A stretch of DNA of 64,000 nucleotides from Acuticoccus yangtzensis. Lineage in GTDB: Bacteria > Pseudomonadota > Alphaproteobacteria > Rhizobiales > Amorphaceae. Made by a program: the position numbers and the translations under genes. Within the stretch, counting starts at the first letter, position 1. The number at the start of each line of letters is the position of its first letter. The stretch spans positions 124,001-188,000 of the forward strand of contig NZ_MJUX01000005.1 of the NCBI RefSeq assembly GCF_001927245.1, given 5' to 3'. Below are positions 27,856-36,704 of the stretch, piece after piece. The notes under the pieces are model-generated. The model made no database searches, was not told where the DNA came from, and saw only the letters and a list, made by a program, of their open reading frames with translations.

Positions 27856-29119
27856 TTTCATTCTGCTTGCCGCTCTCGCCGGAACATCCGGTGCGGTGCT
27901 GTTGATGTACCGCCGGTTGCAGCGGTTCGATGCGTTGCAGAACGCGGCGGCGAAGGAGTTCGCCCGCTCGTCCGAAGCGCTGGACCGGGCGCGGGAGGCG
28001 ATGACCCGCCTTTCGGACGACGGCGGTAAGATGGCGCTGACCCTCGCCGGTCGCCTCAACGAGGCGCGGGTGATGATGAACGAGATCGAGGAGGCCACCA
28101 CCCGCACCCGCGGCGCCTATGTCGAGATCGCCGAGTTCGAACTGAGCCGCCCGCCGGTGGCCCGCCCCGAGCCCGCGGTGGTGTCCCGCCAGGACGCCGG
28201 TTCGGCTGCGACGGCGGCGACGACGGCGACGGCAACGGTGCCGGTGGCAGGTCCGCCGACCGCTCCCCAGCCCGGACACGGTGCGCCGGCCGGGCCGAGC
28301 CCCGCCCATGTGCATCCTGCGGGGATCGAGGTGATCGACGACGGGGCCGACGTGGCGGCAGAGCAGCCGCGCACGATCCCGGCCGCGATCCGCATTCGCG
28401 ATGCCGCCCGCGCCCGCATTGCCGAGGCGCGCAAGAAGGCTGCGGCCGCGCACGACGCGCGGCCGGAGGGGCCGCGGGCGCCCCGTCCGCTTCAGGCAGC
28501 CCTCGCGGGGGTCGAGGCGCGGGCCGCTCTGGCAGCGACCACATCGCGTGTCGCGCTGCCGGCTCCGGCCCACCTTCACGCCCCGGCACAGGGCGAGGCC
28601 CCTGCCCAGGCCCACGCCCAAGCCCCGGCCACTGTGGCTGCGGCGGCTGGCGCCGTCCCCGGACAGACGTTCGCCGAAGATCCCGCGGGCGCCGTCATCG
28701 GCCCGGTCCTGCCGCAATCCGCGGCGCTGCGCACACCGGATGACGGCCTGCGCACCGCCGCCTCGGCCATCCCGGCCGCGGACATAGGTACCGCCCCCGC
28801 AACCAGCGATGCGGCGGACCACGGCGAGGCGGCGCTCTCCAGCGCGGCGGCGCCCTGGCCCGGCGCGGCGACGGCCGGCCCCGCAGCGGCCGGGCCTTCA
28901 AACAGCGAGGCGATCCGCATGCTCGTCAAGCCGGCGGGGGCCGCCCCCGTCAACACCGACGTCGGGATGGCCGAGCAAATCGGCGCGGCCGGTACCGACG
29001 ACCTCGACGACGGCAACGCGGCAGAGACCAGCCCCGAGTTCGACGCGGTGATGGCGGCCATGAACGGACGCAATGTCACCTGGTCGGAGCTTGCGAGCGC
29101 GGCCCAGCGCAGCGCCTGA
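27836..29119 (+). CDS. Membrane-anchored flagellar-cluster protein, DUF6468-like N-terminus with long Ala/Pro-rich tail
   Basis: A 427-residue protein between fliM and fliN. An N-terminal membrane helix (about 5-22, VDFILLAALAGTSGAVLLM) is followed by a helical, probably coiled-coil region (about 25-95) that resembles the DUF6468 proteins found in alphaproteobacterial flagellar clusters. The remaining ~330 residues are Ala/Pro/Gly-rich and of low complexity, with a short acidic segment near the end. The start is a GTG at 27836 inside fliM, supported by CAGGAG eight bases upstream. Position suggests a motor- or export-associated role; the molecular function is unknown. The family match is from memory and is moderate. 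Confidence 0.75.
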   Translation: MISSIVDFILLAALAGTSGAVLLMYRRLQRFDALQNAAAKEFARSSEALDRAREAMTRLSDDGGKMALTLAGRLNEARVMMNEIEEATTRTRGAYVEIAEFELSRPPVARPEPAVVSRQDAGSAATAATTATATVPVAGPPTAPQPGHGAPAGPSPAHVHPAGIEVIDDGADVAAEQPRTIPAAIRIRDAARARIAEARKKAAAAHDARPEGPRAPRPLQAALAGVEARAALAATTSRVALPAPAHLHAPAQGEAPAQAHAQAPATVAAAAGAVPGQTFAEDPAGAVIGPVLPQSAALRTPDDGLRTAASAIPAADIGTAPATSDAADHGEAALSSAAAPWPGAATAGPAAAGPSNSEAIRMLVKPAGAAPVNTDVGMAEQIGAAGTDDLDDGNAAETSPEFDAVMAAMNGRNVTWSELASAAQRSA

Positions 29120-29227
29120 CCCGCGGCGCCCCGCGCGCCGCCCGACACCGACGAGATGGACCGAAGGCGGCCGGTTGAGAGGGCTTCTATGAGCCCGCGG
29201 ACGCCATGACTTTTCTGAACGAGGACA

Positions 29228-29548
29228 ATGATGTCTGACGGCGAGAGCAAGCCCACCATGACGAACACGGCGCAAGGCAGCGGAAACGAAGCCTCCATCG
29301 ACACGATCCTCCGCATCCCGGTGAACATGCAGGTGGTCCTCGGCTCGGCCACCATGCCGGTCTCCAACCTCATGAAGCTCGGCCGCGGCCAGGTGGTCGC
29401 ACTCGACCACCGCGTCGGCGAGCCGGTCGACATCGTCGTCAACGGGCGCGTGATCGCCCGCGGCGAGGTGGTCGTGGTCGACGATGATTCCTCACGCTTC
29501 GGCGTGTCGCTCACCGAGATCGTCGGCCCCGCCGGCGGCGAGGGATAA
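29228..29548 (+). CDS. fliN: Flagellar motor switch protein FliN
   Basis: A 106-residue C-ring protein consisting mainly of one SpoA domain (about 28-100), with ILRIPVNMQVVLGSATMPVSNLMKLGRGQVVALD and PVDIVVNGRVIARGEVVVVDD. Two adjacent ATGs (29228 and 29231) follow GAGGA; either is possible. It forms the base of the C-ring with FliM and docks the export ATPase regulator FliH. The 105-base gap to the upstream gene and three-base gap to fliG place it in the same transcription unit. Confidence 0.93.
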   Translation: MMSDGESKPTMTNTAQGSGNEASIDTILRIPVNMQVVLGSATMPVSNLMKLGRGQVVALDHRVGEPVDIVVNGRVIARGEVVVVDDDSSRFGVSLTEIVGPAGGEG

Positions 29549-29551
29549 TCC

Positions 29552-30595
29552 ATGCCCGCCGCCGCCGTCGCCACCACAGCGCCGCCGAAATTGCCGACGC
29601 GGCCGCTCAGCAATGTCGAGAAGGTGGCCACCATCCTCATGACCATGGGCCAGACGGCCGCGGGCGAGGTGATGAAACACCTCGAACCGCCGGAATTGAG
29701 GACGGTCACCCACGCCATGGCCGAGCTTCGGCCCGTTCCGGTGCACCAGATCGAGGAGCTCGTCGAAGAGTTCCTCACCCAGTTCGGCATCGGCACCAAC
29801 GTTGTCGGCGATTCGGCCATGGTGCAGAAGATGCTGGAAGGCATCCTGCCGCCCGAGCAGATCGCCGACATCATTTCCGAGATGGAAGGGCGCGTTAATC
29901 AGTCCATCTGGGACAAGATGAGCGGGCTCTCCGAAGGCTCGCTCGTCCCCTACCTCCTCAACGAGCATCCGCAGACAGCGGCGCTCATTTTGACCAAGCT
30001 GGCCCCGCCCACCGCGGCGAAGGTCATGAGCGAGTTCCCCAAGGAGCTTCGCGACGGTGTCGCCCGGCGCATGCTGTCGACGAAGGCCGTGGTGGAGGAG
30101 TCGCTGAAGCTGGTCGAGAAGGCGCTCTACGAGGACTTCATGGTGAACCTGTCGCTGTCGGGCGGCGGAGACAGCCATGCCAGGATGGCCGACATCATCA
30201 ACAAGATGGACCGGGAGCAGATGGAAGGCGTCCTCGACGGCCTCGCCAACACGCATCCGAAGTCGGCGGAGATTCTGCGCTCGCTGCTCTTCACCTTCGA
30301 CGACATCGTCAAGCTGGCCCCGAAGGCGCTCACGACCCTGTTCGACGCGATCGACAACTCCGATCTCGTCATGGCGCTCAAGGGCACCGAGCAGGGCTTC
30401 CGCACGCAGGTGCTGTCCTGCCTGGCCGCCCGTACGAGGCGCATGGTGGAGCAGGAGCTGGCCTCCGGCGAGGCGGCCCCGGCACGCGAGGTCAACGAGG
30501 CGCGGCGCAAGATCACCGATCTGGCGCTCGCCATGGGACAGCGCGGCGAGATCGACCTGTCGACCGGCGACGACGACGGCGGTCTGTTGCAATAA
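29552..30595 (+). CDS. fliG: Flagellar motor switch protein FliG
   Basis: A 347-residue rotor protein. N-terminal, middle and C-terminal FliG domains are in the usual order; the middle domain contains EHPQTAALIL, the equivalent of the EHPQ motif that contacts FliM. The C-terminal domain, which contacts MotA, carries the charged helix around TTLFDAIDNSDLVMALKG. An Ala/Pro-rich N-terminal extension of about 15 residues precedes the conserved NVEKVATILMTMG. It closely follows fliN and ends the switch group; a 337-base gap separates it from flhB. Confidence 0.95.
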   Translation: MPAAAVATTAPPKLPTRPLSNVEKVATILMTMGQTAAGEVMKHLEPPELRTVTHAMAELRPVPVHQIEELVEEFLTQFGIGTNVVGDSAMVQKMLEGILPPEQIADIISEMEGRVNQSIWDKMSGLSEGSLVPYLLNEHPQTAALILTKLAPPTAAKVMSEFPKELRDGVARRMLSTKAVVEESLKLVEKALYEDFMVNLSLSGGGDSHARMADIINKMDREQMEGVLDGLANTHPKSAEILRSLLFTFDDIVKLAPKALTTLFDAIDNSDLVMALKGTEQGFRTQVLSCLAARTRRMVEQELASGEAAPAREVNEARRKITDLALAMGQRGEIDLSTGDDDGGLLQ

Positions 30596-30932
30596 CGCCG
30601 GCGCGGCCCAGCGGGGCGCCTTGTGCGTCCCGCCGGGAATATCGGGGCGCATCGTGCGTCCCGCGGCGTGCGTCGGGTGCCTCGTGCGTGCCGCCGCGAG
30701 CGTCGGGCCGGTCCAGCCGGGCGGCGCCGGAGATGGAGCGACCGCGCGCGATCCCTCGTTCCGGCCGCCATGCGGGAGCGCGGTACTGGAGCGCGGGAGC
30801 GCGCGTCGTCCCTGTCCCCTCCACTCACCCCCCCTTGCGGGGCGCGCCGCACCGGCCGCGCCGCGCTGTGTCGTCCGGTGCCTGGGCCCGTCATGAGGGC
30901 GGTTCCCACGCCCCCGTCCGGGAGCTCGAGGA
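30596..30932. other. fliG-flhB intergenic region
   Basis: 337 bases without a recognisable gene. It contains three degenerate tandem copies of a ~31-bp unit (30613-30704). A CCACTCACCCCCCC-type C-rich run follows. No intrinsic terminator is evident, so flhB could still be co-transcribed with fliG. Confidence 0.45.
30613..30704. repeat. Three tandem copies of a ~31-bp GC-rich unit
   Basis: Units at 30613-30643, 30644-30674 and 30675-30704 each begin GGGGCGC or GGGTGC, continue with a CGTGCGT- or TGTGCGT-containing block and end with a TC preceded by variable bases. Unit lengths are 31, 31 and 30 bases, and the copies differ at several positions. This is a degenerate minisatellite in non-coding DNA; no function is evident. 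Confidence 0.6.
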
Positions 30933-32027
30933 ATGGCGGATCAACCCGACAGTTCCGAAAAGACAGAAGAAGCGACCCCGAAAAAGATCGAGGACTCGCT
31001 CAAGAAGGGCCAGACGCCGTTTTCCAAGGAGGCGCCGGCGTTCGCCTCCCTCCTCGGCATCCTCACCGTCCTTGGCGTCCTGGCACCGGAGCAGACGCGC
31101 GATCTGTCGGCCGCCCTGTCGCGCCTGATGGACAATGCCGCGACCTTCGACCTCGCCGAGGGCGCCGACGTCACCGCCCTGTTGCTGCATGTCTACAAGA
31201 CCGCCGCAATCTTCGTCATTCCGATCGTGCTGCTTCTGGCCGGTTTCGGTCTGGCGGCCGGATTTGCCCAATCGTCTCCGCGCCTCGTCGGCGAGCGCAT
31301 CCGGCCCAAGCTGGAGCGCATCTCGCCGAAAGCCGGCATGAAACGCATCTTCGGGAGCCAGGGTGTCGTGGAATTTCTCCGCTCGCTGTTCAAGTTCGCC
31401 GTGATCGGCACCATCGCGGTGCTGCTCCTGCGCAACGAGGTGCCCACCACCATCCGCGCCGTCTTCGTCGACCCGACCTTGCTGCCCAACCAGATCCTGA
31501 CCATTGCCATCCGCCTGGTGTCGACCATCTGCGCGGCGACGATCATTCTCGTCGCGGCGGACCTCACGTGGACGCGGCTGAAGTGGCGCAAGGACCTGCG
31601 CATGACGCGGCGCGAGGTGAAAGACGAGATCAAGCAGTCCGAAGGCGATCCGATCCTGAAAGCGCGCATGCGCTCGATGCAGAAGGACCGCTCGCGCCGG
31701 CGCATGCTGACGTCGGTGCCGCAGGCAACGGTGGTGATCGCCAACCCGACCCACTATGCCGTGGCGCTCGCCTATCACCGTTCCGTCGGCGGAGCGCCCA
31801 AGGTGGTGGCCAAGGGGGTCGACGCGGTGGCGCTGAAGATCCGCTCCCTCGCCGAGGGTGCGGACGTGCCTGTGGTGGAGAACCCGCCGCTCGCCCGCGC
31901 GCTCTATTATGCGGTGGAGGTCGACCGCTTCATTCCGGAAGACTTCTACCGTGCGGTCGCGCAGGTCCTCTACTTCATCTACGCGAAGGACGACGCTGCG
32001 GCGGCGCGCCAGCGGCCGGCGTTCTGA
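30933..32027 (+). CDS. flhB: Flagellar type III export switch protein FlhB
   Basis: A 364-residue export-gate protein. An N-terminal cytoplasmic stretch with KTEEATPKKIEDSLKKG precedes four membrane helices, then a cytoplasmic domain with the autocleavage motif NPTH at 271-274. Cleavage there switches export from rod/hook to filament substrates. GGGAG lies eight bases before the ATG. The cluster's hook-length ruler fliK, which signals to FlhB, is in the same region about 26 kb downstream. Confidence 0.95.
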   Translation: MADQPDSSEKTEEATPKKIEDSLKKGQTPFSKEAPAFASLLGILTVLGVLAPEQTRDLSAALSRLMDNAATFDLAEGADVTALLLHVYKTAAIFVIPIVLLLAGFGLAAGFAQSSPRLVGERIRPKLERISPKAGMKRIFGSQGVVEFLRSLFKFAVIGTIAVLLLRNEVPTTIRAVFVDPTLLPNQILTIAIRLVSTICAATIILVAADLTWTRLKWRKDLRMTRREVKDEIKQSEGDPILKARMRSMQKDRSRRRMLTSVPQATVVIANPTHYAVALAYHRSVGGAPKVVAKGVDAVALKIRSLAEGADVPVVENPPLARALYYAVEVDRFIPEDFYRAVAQVLYFIYAKDDAAAARQRPAF

Positions 32028-32451
32028 TGGCACGCGCCCGACCTCGGCCTCTATGTCCTATCGCGGCATGAGGCGGTGTCGTCGCCTACAGGCTGACGAA
32101 TGAGAACCCCGCCGCGTGAATGCCGCGCCGCGCTCGGTCCTCGTCCGGATCCCCGCGGCGCATCTCTGCGTCCTCTCCTACGCGCCGTTCACTCGATCGG
32201 CCGCCGACCCGGCTCGACTACACCGCGGTGCGTCTCAACGGATCCAACGCGGCCGCTTTGGTGACGTTATTCGTCATCCTCCATCGACACGAAGAGAGTT
32301 CGGCTGCCGGATTCGGTGGCTGTTTCGTTGCCGCCTTCCAACAGCACCCGCCGCGACGCTCTCGGCATAGCTGCTAGCGCCCTCACAGCCCCGCACAAGC
32401 AGCTATCCCTAGATTGCCACCGTTCAAGACGAACGGAGCGCCAATCCAGCC
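32028..32451. other. flhB-flgB intergenic region
   Basis: 424 bases without a credible gene; two short open frames lack protein-like features. It should contain the promoter of the flgB-flgC-fliE group. The only local structure seen is a small GACG-TTATT-CGTC inverted repeat near 32262-32274. Confidence 0.4.
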
Positions 32452-32871
32452 ATGACCGTTGGAGCTATTCCCCAAACGTCTGCGGGCCTCGGCCCGCTTC
32501 ACGTGATGGAGCTCGCCGGGCGCAAAGCCGCGTGGGCCGCCACCCGGCAAGCTGCCATCGCCGGCAACATCGCGAATGCCAACACGCCCGGATACCGCGC
32601 CCGCGATATCGAGGCCTTCGCCCTCAACGGCGACAAGACGCAACTGCAGATGGTCGCCACACGGCCCGACCATCTGTCCCTGACGACGTCGCAGATCCGC
32701 GCCGGAGACATCGACCAGTCGAGCGGCTGGGACATGAAGCACTCCGACAACAACGTGTCGCTCGACGAGCAGTTGATGAAAGCGGACGAGACCGCCCGCG
32801 ACCACCAGCTGTCGCTGCAGGTGATGGGCACCTTCCATCGCATGCTCCTCACCTCGGTGAGCTTCCGATGA
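32452..32871 (+). CDS. flgB: Flagellar proximal rod protein FlgB
   Basis: A 139-residue rod protein with the N-terminal rod-family motif [25 protein letters not shown] and the C-terminal helix that pairs with it in the assembled rod ([26 protein letters not shown]). It is exported by the flagellar type III apparatus and needs no signal peptide. The stop overlaps the flgC start (ATGA). Confidence 0.94.
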   Translation: MTVGAIPQTSAGLGPLHVMELAGRKAAWAATRQAAIAGNIANANTPGYRARDIEAFALNGDKTQLQMVATRPDHLSLTTSQIRAGDIDQSSGWDMKHSDNNVSLDEQLMKADETARDHQLSLQVMGTFHRMLLTSVSFR

Positions 32872-33296
32872 CCGGGGCCGATCCGCTGGCCATGGTGTCC
32901 CGCCTGTCGGGCGCCGGCCTCGAGGCGCAGTCCTACCGGCTGCGCATCGTGTCGGAGAACATCGCCAACGCCCAGTCCACGGGCGCGACGCCGGGCTCGG
33001 ACCCCTATCAGCGCAAGACGATCATCTTCGGCGCCGAGTTGGACCGCGACATCGGCGCCCTGTCGGTGAAGGTGAAACGCACCGCGCTCGACGATGCGCC
33101 CTTCATCGTCGACCACGATCCCGGCCACGCGGCCGCCGACGCCGCGGGCAACGTCAAGCGCCCGAACGTCAATCTGCTGACCGAAATGGCGGACATGCGC
33201 GAGGCCAACCTCTCCTACGAGGCCAACCTCCAGATGATGAAGCGTGCCCGCTCGATGATTGCCCAAACCATTGACCTCCTGAGGAGCGGATCATGA
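32868..33296 (+). CDS. flgC: Flagellar proximal rod protein FlgC
   Basis: A 142-residue rod protein. The rod-family N-terminal motif is [27 protein letters not shown], and the C-terminal motif is [27 protein letters not shown]. It starts at the ATG overlapping flgB's stop and its own stop overlaps the fliE start (ATGA), so the three rod-base genes are translationally coupled. Confidence 0.95.
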   Translation: MTGADPLAMVSRLSGAGLEAQSYRLRIVSENIANAQSTGATPGSDPYQRKTIIFGAELDRDIGALSVKVKRTALDDAPFIVDHDPGHAAADAAGNVKRPNVNLLTEMADMREANLSYEANLQMMKRARSMIAQTIDLLRSGS

Positions 33297-33595
33297 TGAA
33301 CGTCTCCCCCGTCGGCGGTGCCGAGTTCGGCGTCCGCCCCATCGACCCGGCGGCGGCTGCGGACGCGGCCACCATCGGCGACAGCTTCGAAGCCATGTTC
33401 GCCAAGGTCGCCGGCAACGCCCGCGACGCGCTGCGCGCCGGTGAAGCCGCCGCGATCTCGGGCGTTCAAGGCACATCCAGCGTGCAGGACGTCGTCCAGT
33501 CGCTGATCACCGCCGAAGAACACCTGAGGGCGGCCGTCGCCGTGCGTGACCGTGTCGTCGCCGCCTACCAGGAAATCGCGCGGATGCAGATCTAG
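33293..33595 (+). CDS. fliE: Flagellar hook-basal body complex protein FliE
   Basis: A 100-residue protein that joins the MS ring to the rod. The C-terminal signature ([38 protein letters not shown], a helix matching the family end) is diagnostic. The first ATG of a tandem pair overlaps the flgC stop. It ends the flgB-flgC-fliE group; a 196-base gap follows. Confidence 0.94.
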   Translation: MMNVSPVGGAEFGVRPIDPAAAADAATIGDSFEAMFAKVAGNARDALRAGEAAAISGVQGTSSVQDVVQSLITAEEHLRAAVAVRDRVVAAYQEIARMQI

Positions 33596-33643
33596 CCCGG
33601 CGGCCGGATCGCCTCCCGCGCGTCCCTTTCCCGATCGCCTCCG

Positions 33644-33693
33644 TTCGATCCTCCCGGTTCGATCGTTCCCAATTCGATCGTCCCGGTTCGATC
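33644..33693. repeat. Four TTCGATC repeats spaced 14-15 bp
   Basis: TTCGATC occurs at 33644-33650, 33658-33664, 33673-33679 and 33687-33693, three of them within CGGTTCGATCSTYCC-like units. The spacing of 14, 15 and 14 bases is not a multiple of the helical repeat. The array lies 99 bases upstream of flgG and may be a degenerate tandem duplication or part of its control region. Confidence 0.55.
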
Positions 33694-33791
33694 GTCCAGG
33701 CTCCATCGCCGATCGCCCGATCGCCCGTTTCGTCGCCGGACCTGCCGGCGGCTCACACCCTTTTCGCCACACGTTTCAAAGGAGCGCCGCC

Positions 33792-34580
33792 ATGAAGGCT
33801 CTCGCCATCGCCGCGACCGGCATGAGCGCACAGCAGACGAACCTCGAGGTGATCGCCAACAACGTGGCGAACATCAACACGACAGGCTTCAAGCGCTCGC
33901 GTGCCGAGTTCGCCGACCTTCTCTACCAAACGAACCGCGCGGCGGGCGTGCCCAACCGCGGCGGCGAGCTGCCGGTTCCCGAAGGCACGCGCATCGGCCT
34001 CGGCGTGCGCACCGTCGCGGTGCGCAATCTGCACGAGCAGGGCTCGCTGCAGACGACGTCCAATCCGCTCGACCTCGCCATCAACGGGCGCGGTTATTTC
34101 AACATCACCGGGCCCGACGGCGAGACGCTCTACACCCGCGCCGGCGGCTTCAACCTCGGCCCGAACGGCGAGATCATCACCCTCGACGGCTACCAGGTCG
34201 ACCCCGGTTTCGCCGTCCCGGCCGATACGCTGCACATCATCGTCAACCAGTCTGGCGAGATCTATGCGCAGCTTCCCAACCAGGTGGATCCGCAGCTTCT
34301 GGGCCAGTTGACCCTGTCGACCTTCCCGAACGACGCCGGCCTCGAGGCGATCGGCGACAACCTGTTCCGCGAGTCGCCCTCGTCCGGTCAGCCGGTCGGC
34401 GGTGTGGCCGGTGATCCGGGCTTCGGCACGATCCACCAGGGCTATCTGGAAGCCTCCAACGTGGACCCGGTGAAGGAGATCACTGAACTCATATCCGCCC
34501 AGCGCGCCTATGAGATGAACTCCAAGGTGATCCAGGCGGCCGACGAGATGGCCTCGACCACCGCCAAGGGCATCCGCTAA
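33792..34580 (+). CDS. flgG: Flagellar distal rod protein FlgG
   Basis: A 262-residue distal rod protein. It begins [20 protein letters not shown] and has the rod motif [20 protein letters not shown]. The core domain contains [14 protein letters not shown] and the C-terminus [26 protein letters not shown] lies upstream of the ATG. The related flgF is not adjacent, unlike in enterics. The stop overlaps the flgA start by one base (TAATG). Confidence 0.96.
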   Translation: MKALAIAATGMSAQQTNLEVIANNVANINTTGFKRSRAEFADLLYQTNRAAGVPNRGGELPVPEGTRIGLGVRTVAVRNLHEQGSLQTTSNPLDLAINGRGYFNITGPDGETLYTRAGGFNLGPNGEIITLDGYQVDPGFAVPADTLHIIVNQSGEIYAQLPNQVDPQLLGQLTLSTFPNDAGLEAIGDNLFRESPSSGQPVGGVAGDPGFGTIHQGYLEASNVDPVKEITELISAQRAYEMNSKVIQAADEMASTTAKGIR

Positions 34581-35059
34581 TGCCGTCGGCGCGGTCGCTC
34601 ACCCCCATCGGCGGCGCCGCGCTGGCGCTCGTCCTGTCCGCCGTCGCCGGCCACGCGGTCGACACATCGGGCGGGCTCCTGCCCGTCCCGGCGGTCACCA
34701 TCAACCGCGGCGACGTCGTCTCGGCCGACATGCTCACCGAGAAGCATTTCTACTACGATCCGGACCGGCCCTTGTCGGTCATGACCGATCCCTCGGCGGC
34801 GATCGGCCGGCAGGCGCGGCGCACGCTGCACCCCGGCAAGCCGATCCCCCTCAACGCCTTCCAGGCGGCCAAGGTGGTGTTCCGCGGCAAGCCCACCGAA
34901 GCGCGCTTTCGCATGGGCAACCTGACGATCACCACCACCGTGCTGCCGCAGGCGGACGGCGGCGTGGGCGATATCGTCCAGGCCCGCAACCTCGATTCCA
35001 ACCGTCTGGTGTCCGGCATCGTCGGCATGGACGGCTCCATCGAGGTGAGCGCGCCATGA
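34580..35059 (+). CDS. flgA: P-ring assembly chaperone FlgA
   Basis: A 159-residue periplasmic chaperone for P-ring formation. A signal peptide (about 1-26, with GGAALALVLSAVAGHAV) precedes an SAF/ChapFlgA domain with VTINRGDVVSADML and ARRTLHPGKPIPLNAF. It is shorter than enteric FlgA, which has an extra N-terminal domain; the short form is normal in rhizobia. It directly precedes flgI, whose product it helps assemble. Confidence 0.9.
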   Translation: MPSARSLTPIGGAALALVLSAVAGHAVDTSGGLLPVPAVTINRGDVVSADMLTEKHFYYDPDRPLSVMTDPSAAIGRQARRTLHPGKPIPLNAFQAAKVVFRGKPTEARFRMGNLTITTTVLPQADGGVGDIVQARNLDSNRLVSGIVGMDGSIEVSAP

Positions 35060-36201
35060 TCCATGCCTCATTCCCGCGAACCACGCTCGGCCGCCTCCTC
35101 ACCGCCGGTGCGGCGGCGCTGGCGCTCGTCCTGAGCGCGGCGGCGCCCCAGGCGCAGACCGCATCGCGCGTCAAGGACATCACCACCGTCCAGGGCGTGC
35201 GCGACAACCAGCTCATCGGCTACGGCCTCGTCATCGGCCTGCAGGGGACGGGCGACACGCTGCGCAACGCCCCCTTCACGGAGCAGGCGTTGAAGTCGAT
35301 GCTCGACCGCATGGGCGTTGCCGTGCGCGGCGTGCCGCTGCGCGCCCAGAACGTCGCCGCCGTCACGGTGACGGCGACCTTGCCGCCCTTCGTCGGCGTC
35401 GGCTCGAAGATCGACGTCTCGGTGTCCTCCATCGGCGATGCCACGTCGCTGCGCGGCGGCACTCTGGTCGTCACCCCGCTCACCGGCGGCGACGGGCAGG
35501 TCTACGCGGTGGCGCAGGGCCAGGTGCAGGTGTCGGGCGTCAACGTGCAGGGCCAGGCGGCCGAGCTGACGCAAGGCATCGCCACCGCCGGGCGCGTCCC
35601 CAACGGTGCCCTGGTGGAGCGCAAGGTTCCGGGCTCGCTGCAAGGCGTCGACAAGCTGGTGCTGGAGCTGAACAACCCCGACTACCGCACCGCGGCCAAG
35701 ATCGCCGACGTGGTCAACGCCTATGCCGAGCGCCGCTGGGGCAGCCGCATCGCCGCCGAGCGCGACCTGCGCACCGTGGTGATGAACAAGCCCGCCAGCG
35801 TCGGCGCGGCGCGCTTCCTGGCCGAGATCGGCCAGCTCGAGGTGGAGACCGACGCCCCGGCCCGCGTCGTCATCGACCAGGCGACGGGCACGGTGGTCAT
35901 CGGCGCCAATGTGCGCGTGTCGCAGGTGGCGCTCGCCCACGGCAACCTCACCCTGCGCGTGACCGAGAGCCCCACGGTCATCCAGCCCGACCCCTTCTCG
36001 CTCGGCGAGACGGCGGTGGAGCCGAACACCTTCGTTTCGGCCGAAGAGGCCGGCGGCAAGATCGCCATGGTCGACGGGACCGACCTGCAGACGCTGGTCC
36101 ATGGTCTCAACCGGATCGGCCTGAAGCCGACCGACATCATCTCGATCCTGCAGACCATCAAGACTGCGGGCGCCCTGCAAGCGGAGCTGATTGTCCAATG
36201 A
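35056..36201 (+). CDS. flgI: Flagellar P-ring protein FlgI
   Basis: A 381-residue periplasmic ring protein with a signal peptide (about 1-35, ending PQAQT) and the typical start RVKDITTVQGVRDNQLIGYG. LNRIGLKPTDIISILQTIKTAGALQAELIV is the family C-terminal end. It overlaps flgA by four bases upstream and motE downstream (ATGA at both junctions). Confidence 0.96.
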   Translation: MIHASFPRTTLGRLLTAGAAALALVLSAAAPQAQTASRVKDITTVQGVRDNQLIGYGLVIGLQGTGDTLRNAPFTEQALKSMLDRMGVAVRGVPLRAQNVAAVTVTATLPPFVGVGSKIDVSVSSIGDATSLRGGTLVVTPLTGGDGQVYAVAQGQVQVSGVNVQGQAAELTQGIATAGRVPNGALVERKVPGSLQGVDKLVLELNNPDYRTAAKIADVVNAYAERRWGSRIAAERDLRTVVMNKPASVGAARFLAEIGQLEVETDAPARVVIDQATGTVVIGANVRVSQVALAHGNLTLRVTESPTVIQPDPFSLGETAVEPNTFVSAEEAGGKIAMVDGTDLQTLVHGLNRIGLKPTDIISILQTIKTAGALQAELIVQ

Positions 36202-36704
36202 CCGAACGACTGACCCGAAAAGCCGGTGCGGCCCTGTTCGCGGCGGCCATCCTCTCCTGCCACGCGCTGCCGGTGACGGCGGTGTGGGCGCAGGAACCCA
36301 ACGCCAGCGCCGCCGCCTACTGCACCAACCTCGCCGACGAGGCCGGCGACGCCCGTTTCGCCCGCAAGCTCGCCCGCCTCCAGGAGGCCGAGACGAAGGT
36401 GAACGACAGCCTCGCCGCGCTCGAAACCAAGCGCCAGGAATACGAGGACTGGCTGAGCCGGCGCGAGAAGTTCCTGAAGCTCGCCGAGGACAATCTCGTG
36501 GCGATCTATTCCGGCATGCGGCCCGACGCGGCGTCCGCCCAGCTCGCCGCGATGCCCGAGCTTCAGGCCGCGGCGCTGATCGCCAAGGTCGCGCCGCGGA
36601 CCGCGAGCTCCATCCTCAACGAGATGGAGACGAAGAAGGCCGCACGCATCGCCGCCATCATGGCCGGCCTGTCGCGCGACGACATCAAGGATATGCCATC
36701 GTGA
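36198..36704 (+). CDS. motE: MotE, periplasmic chaperone for MotC
   Basis: A 168-residue exported protein of the MgtE-N-like MotE family. It has a signal peptide (about 1-31, ending VWAQ), a coiled-coil region (about 50-92) and a C-terminal helical part with MRPDAASAQLAAMPELQAAALIAKV. In Sinorhizobium, MotE stabilises MotC in the periplasm. Its presence here with a large motC is consistent. It is translationally coupled to flgI and to flgH (GTGA). Confidence 0.88.
   Translation: MTERLTRKAGAALFAAAILSCHALPVTAVWAQEPNASAAAYCTNLADEAGDARFARKLARLQEAETKVNDSLAALETKRQEYEDWLSRREKFLKLAEDNLVAIYSGMRPDAASAQLAAMPELQAAALIAKVAPRTASSILNEMETKKAARIAAIMAGLSRDDIKDMPS

Noticed and set aside
33644-33693. CRISPR-like array (four short repeats)
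   Set aside because: Units are only 14-15 bases, without unique spacers of constant length, and no cas genes are nearby.
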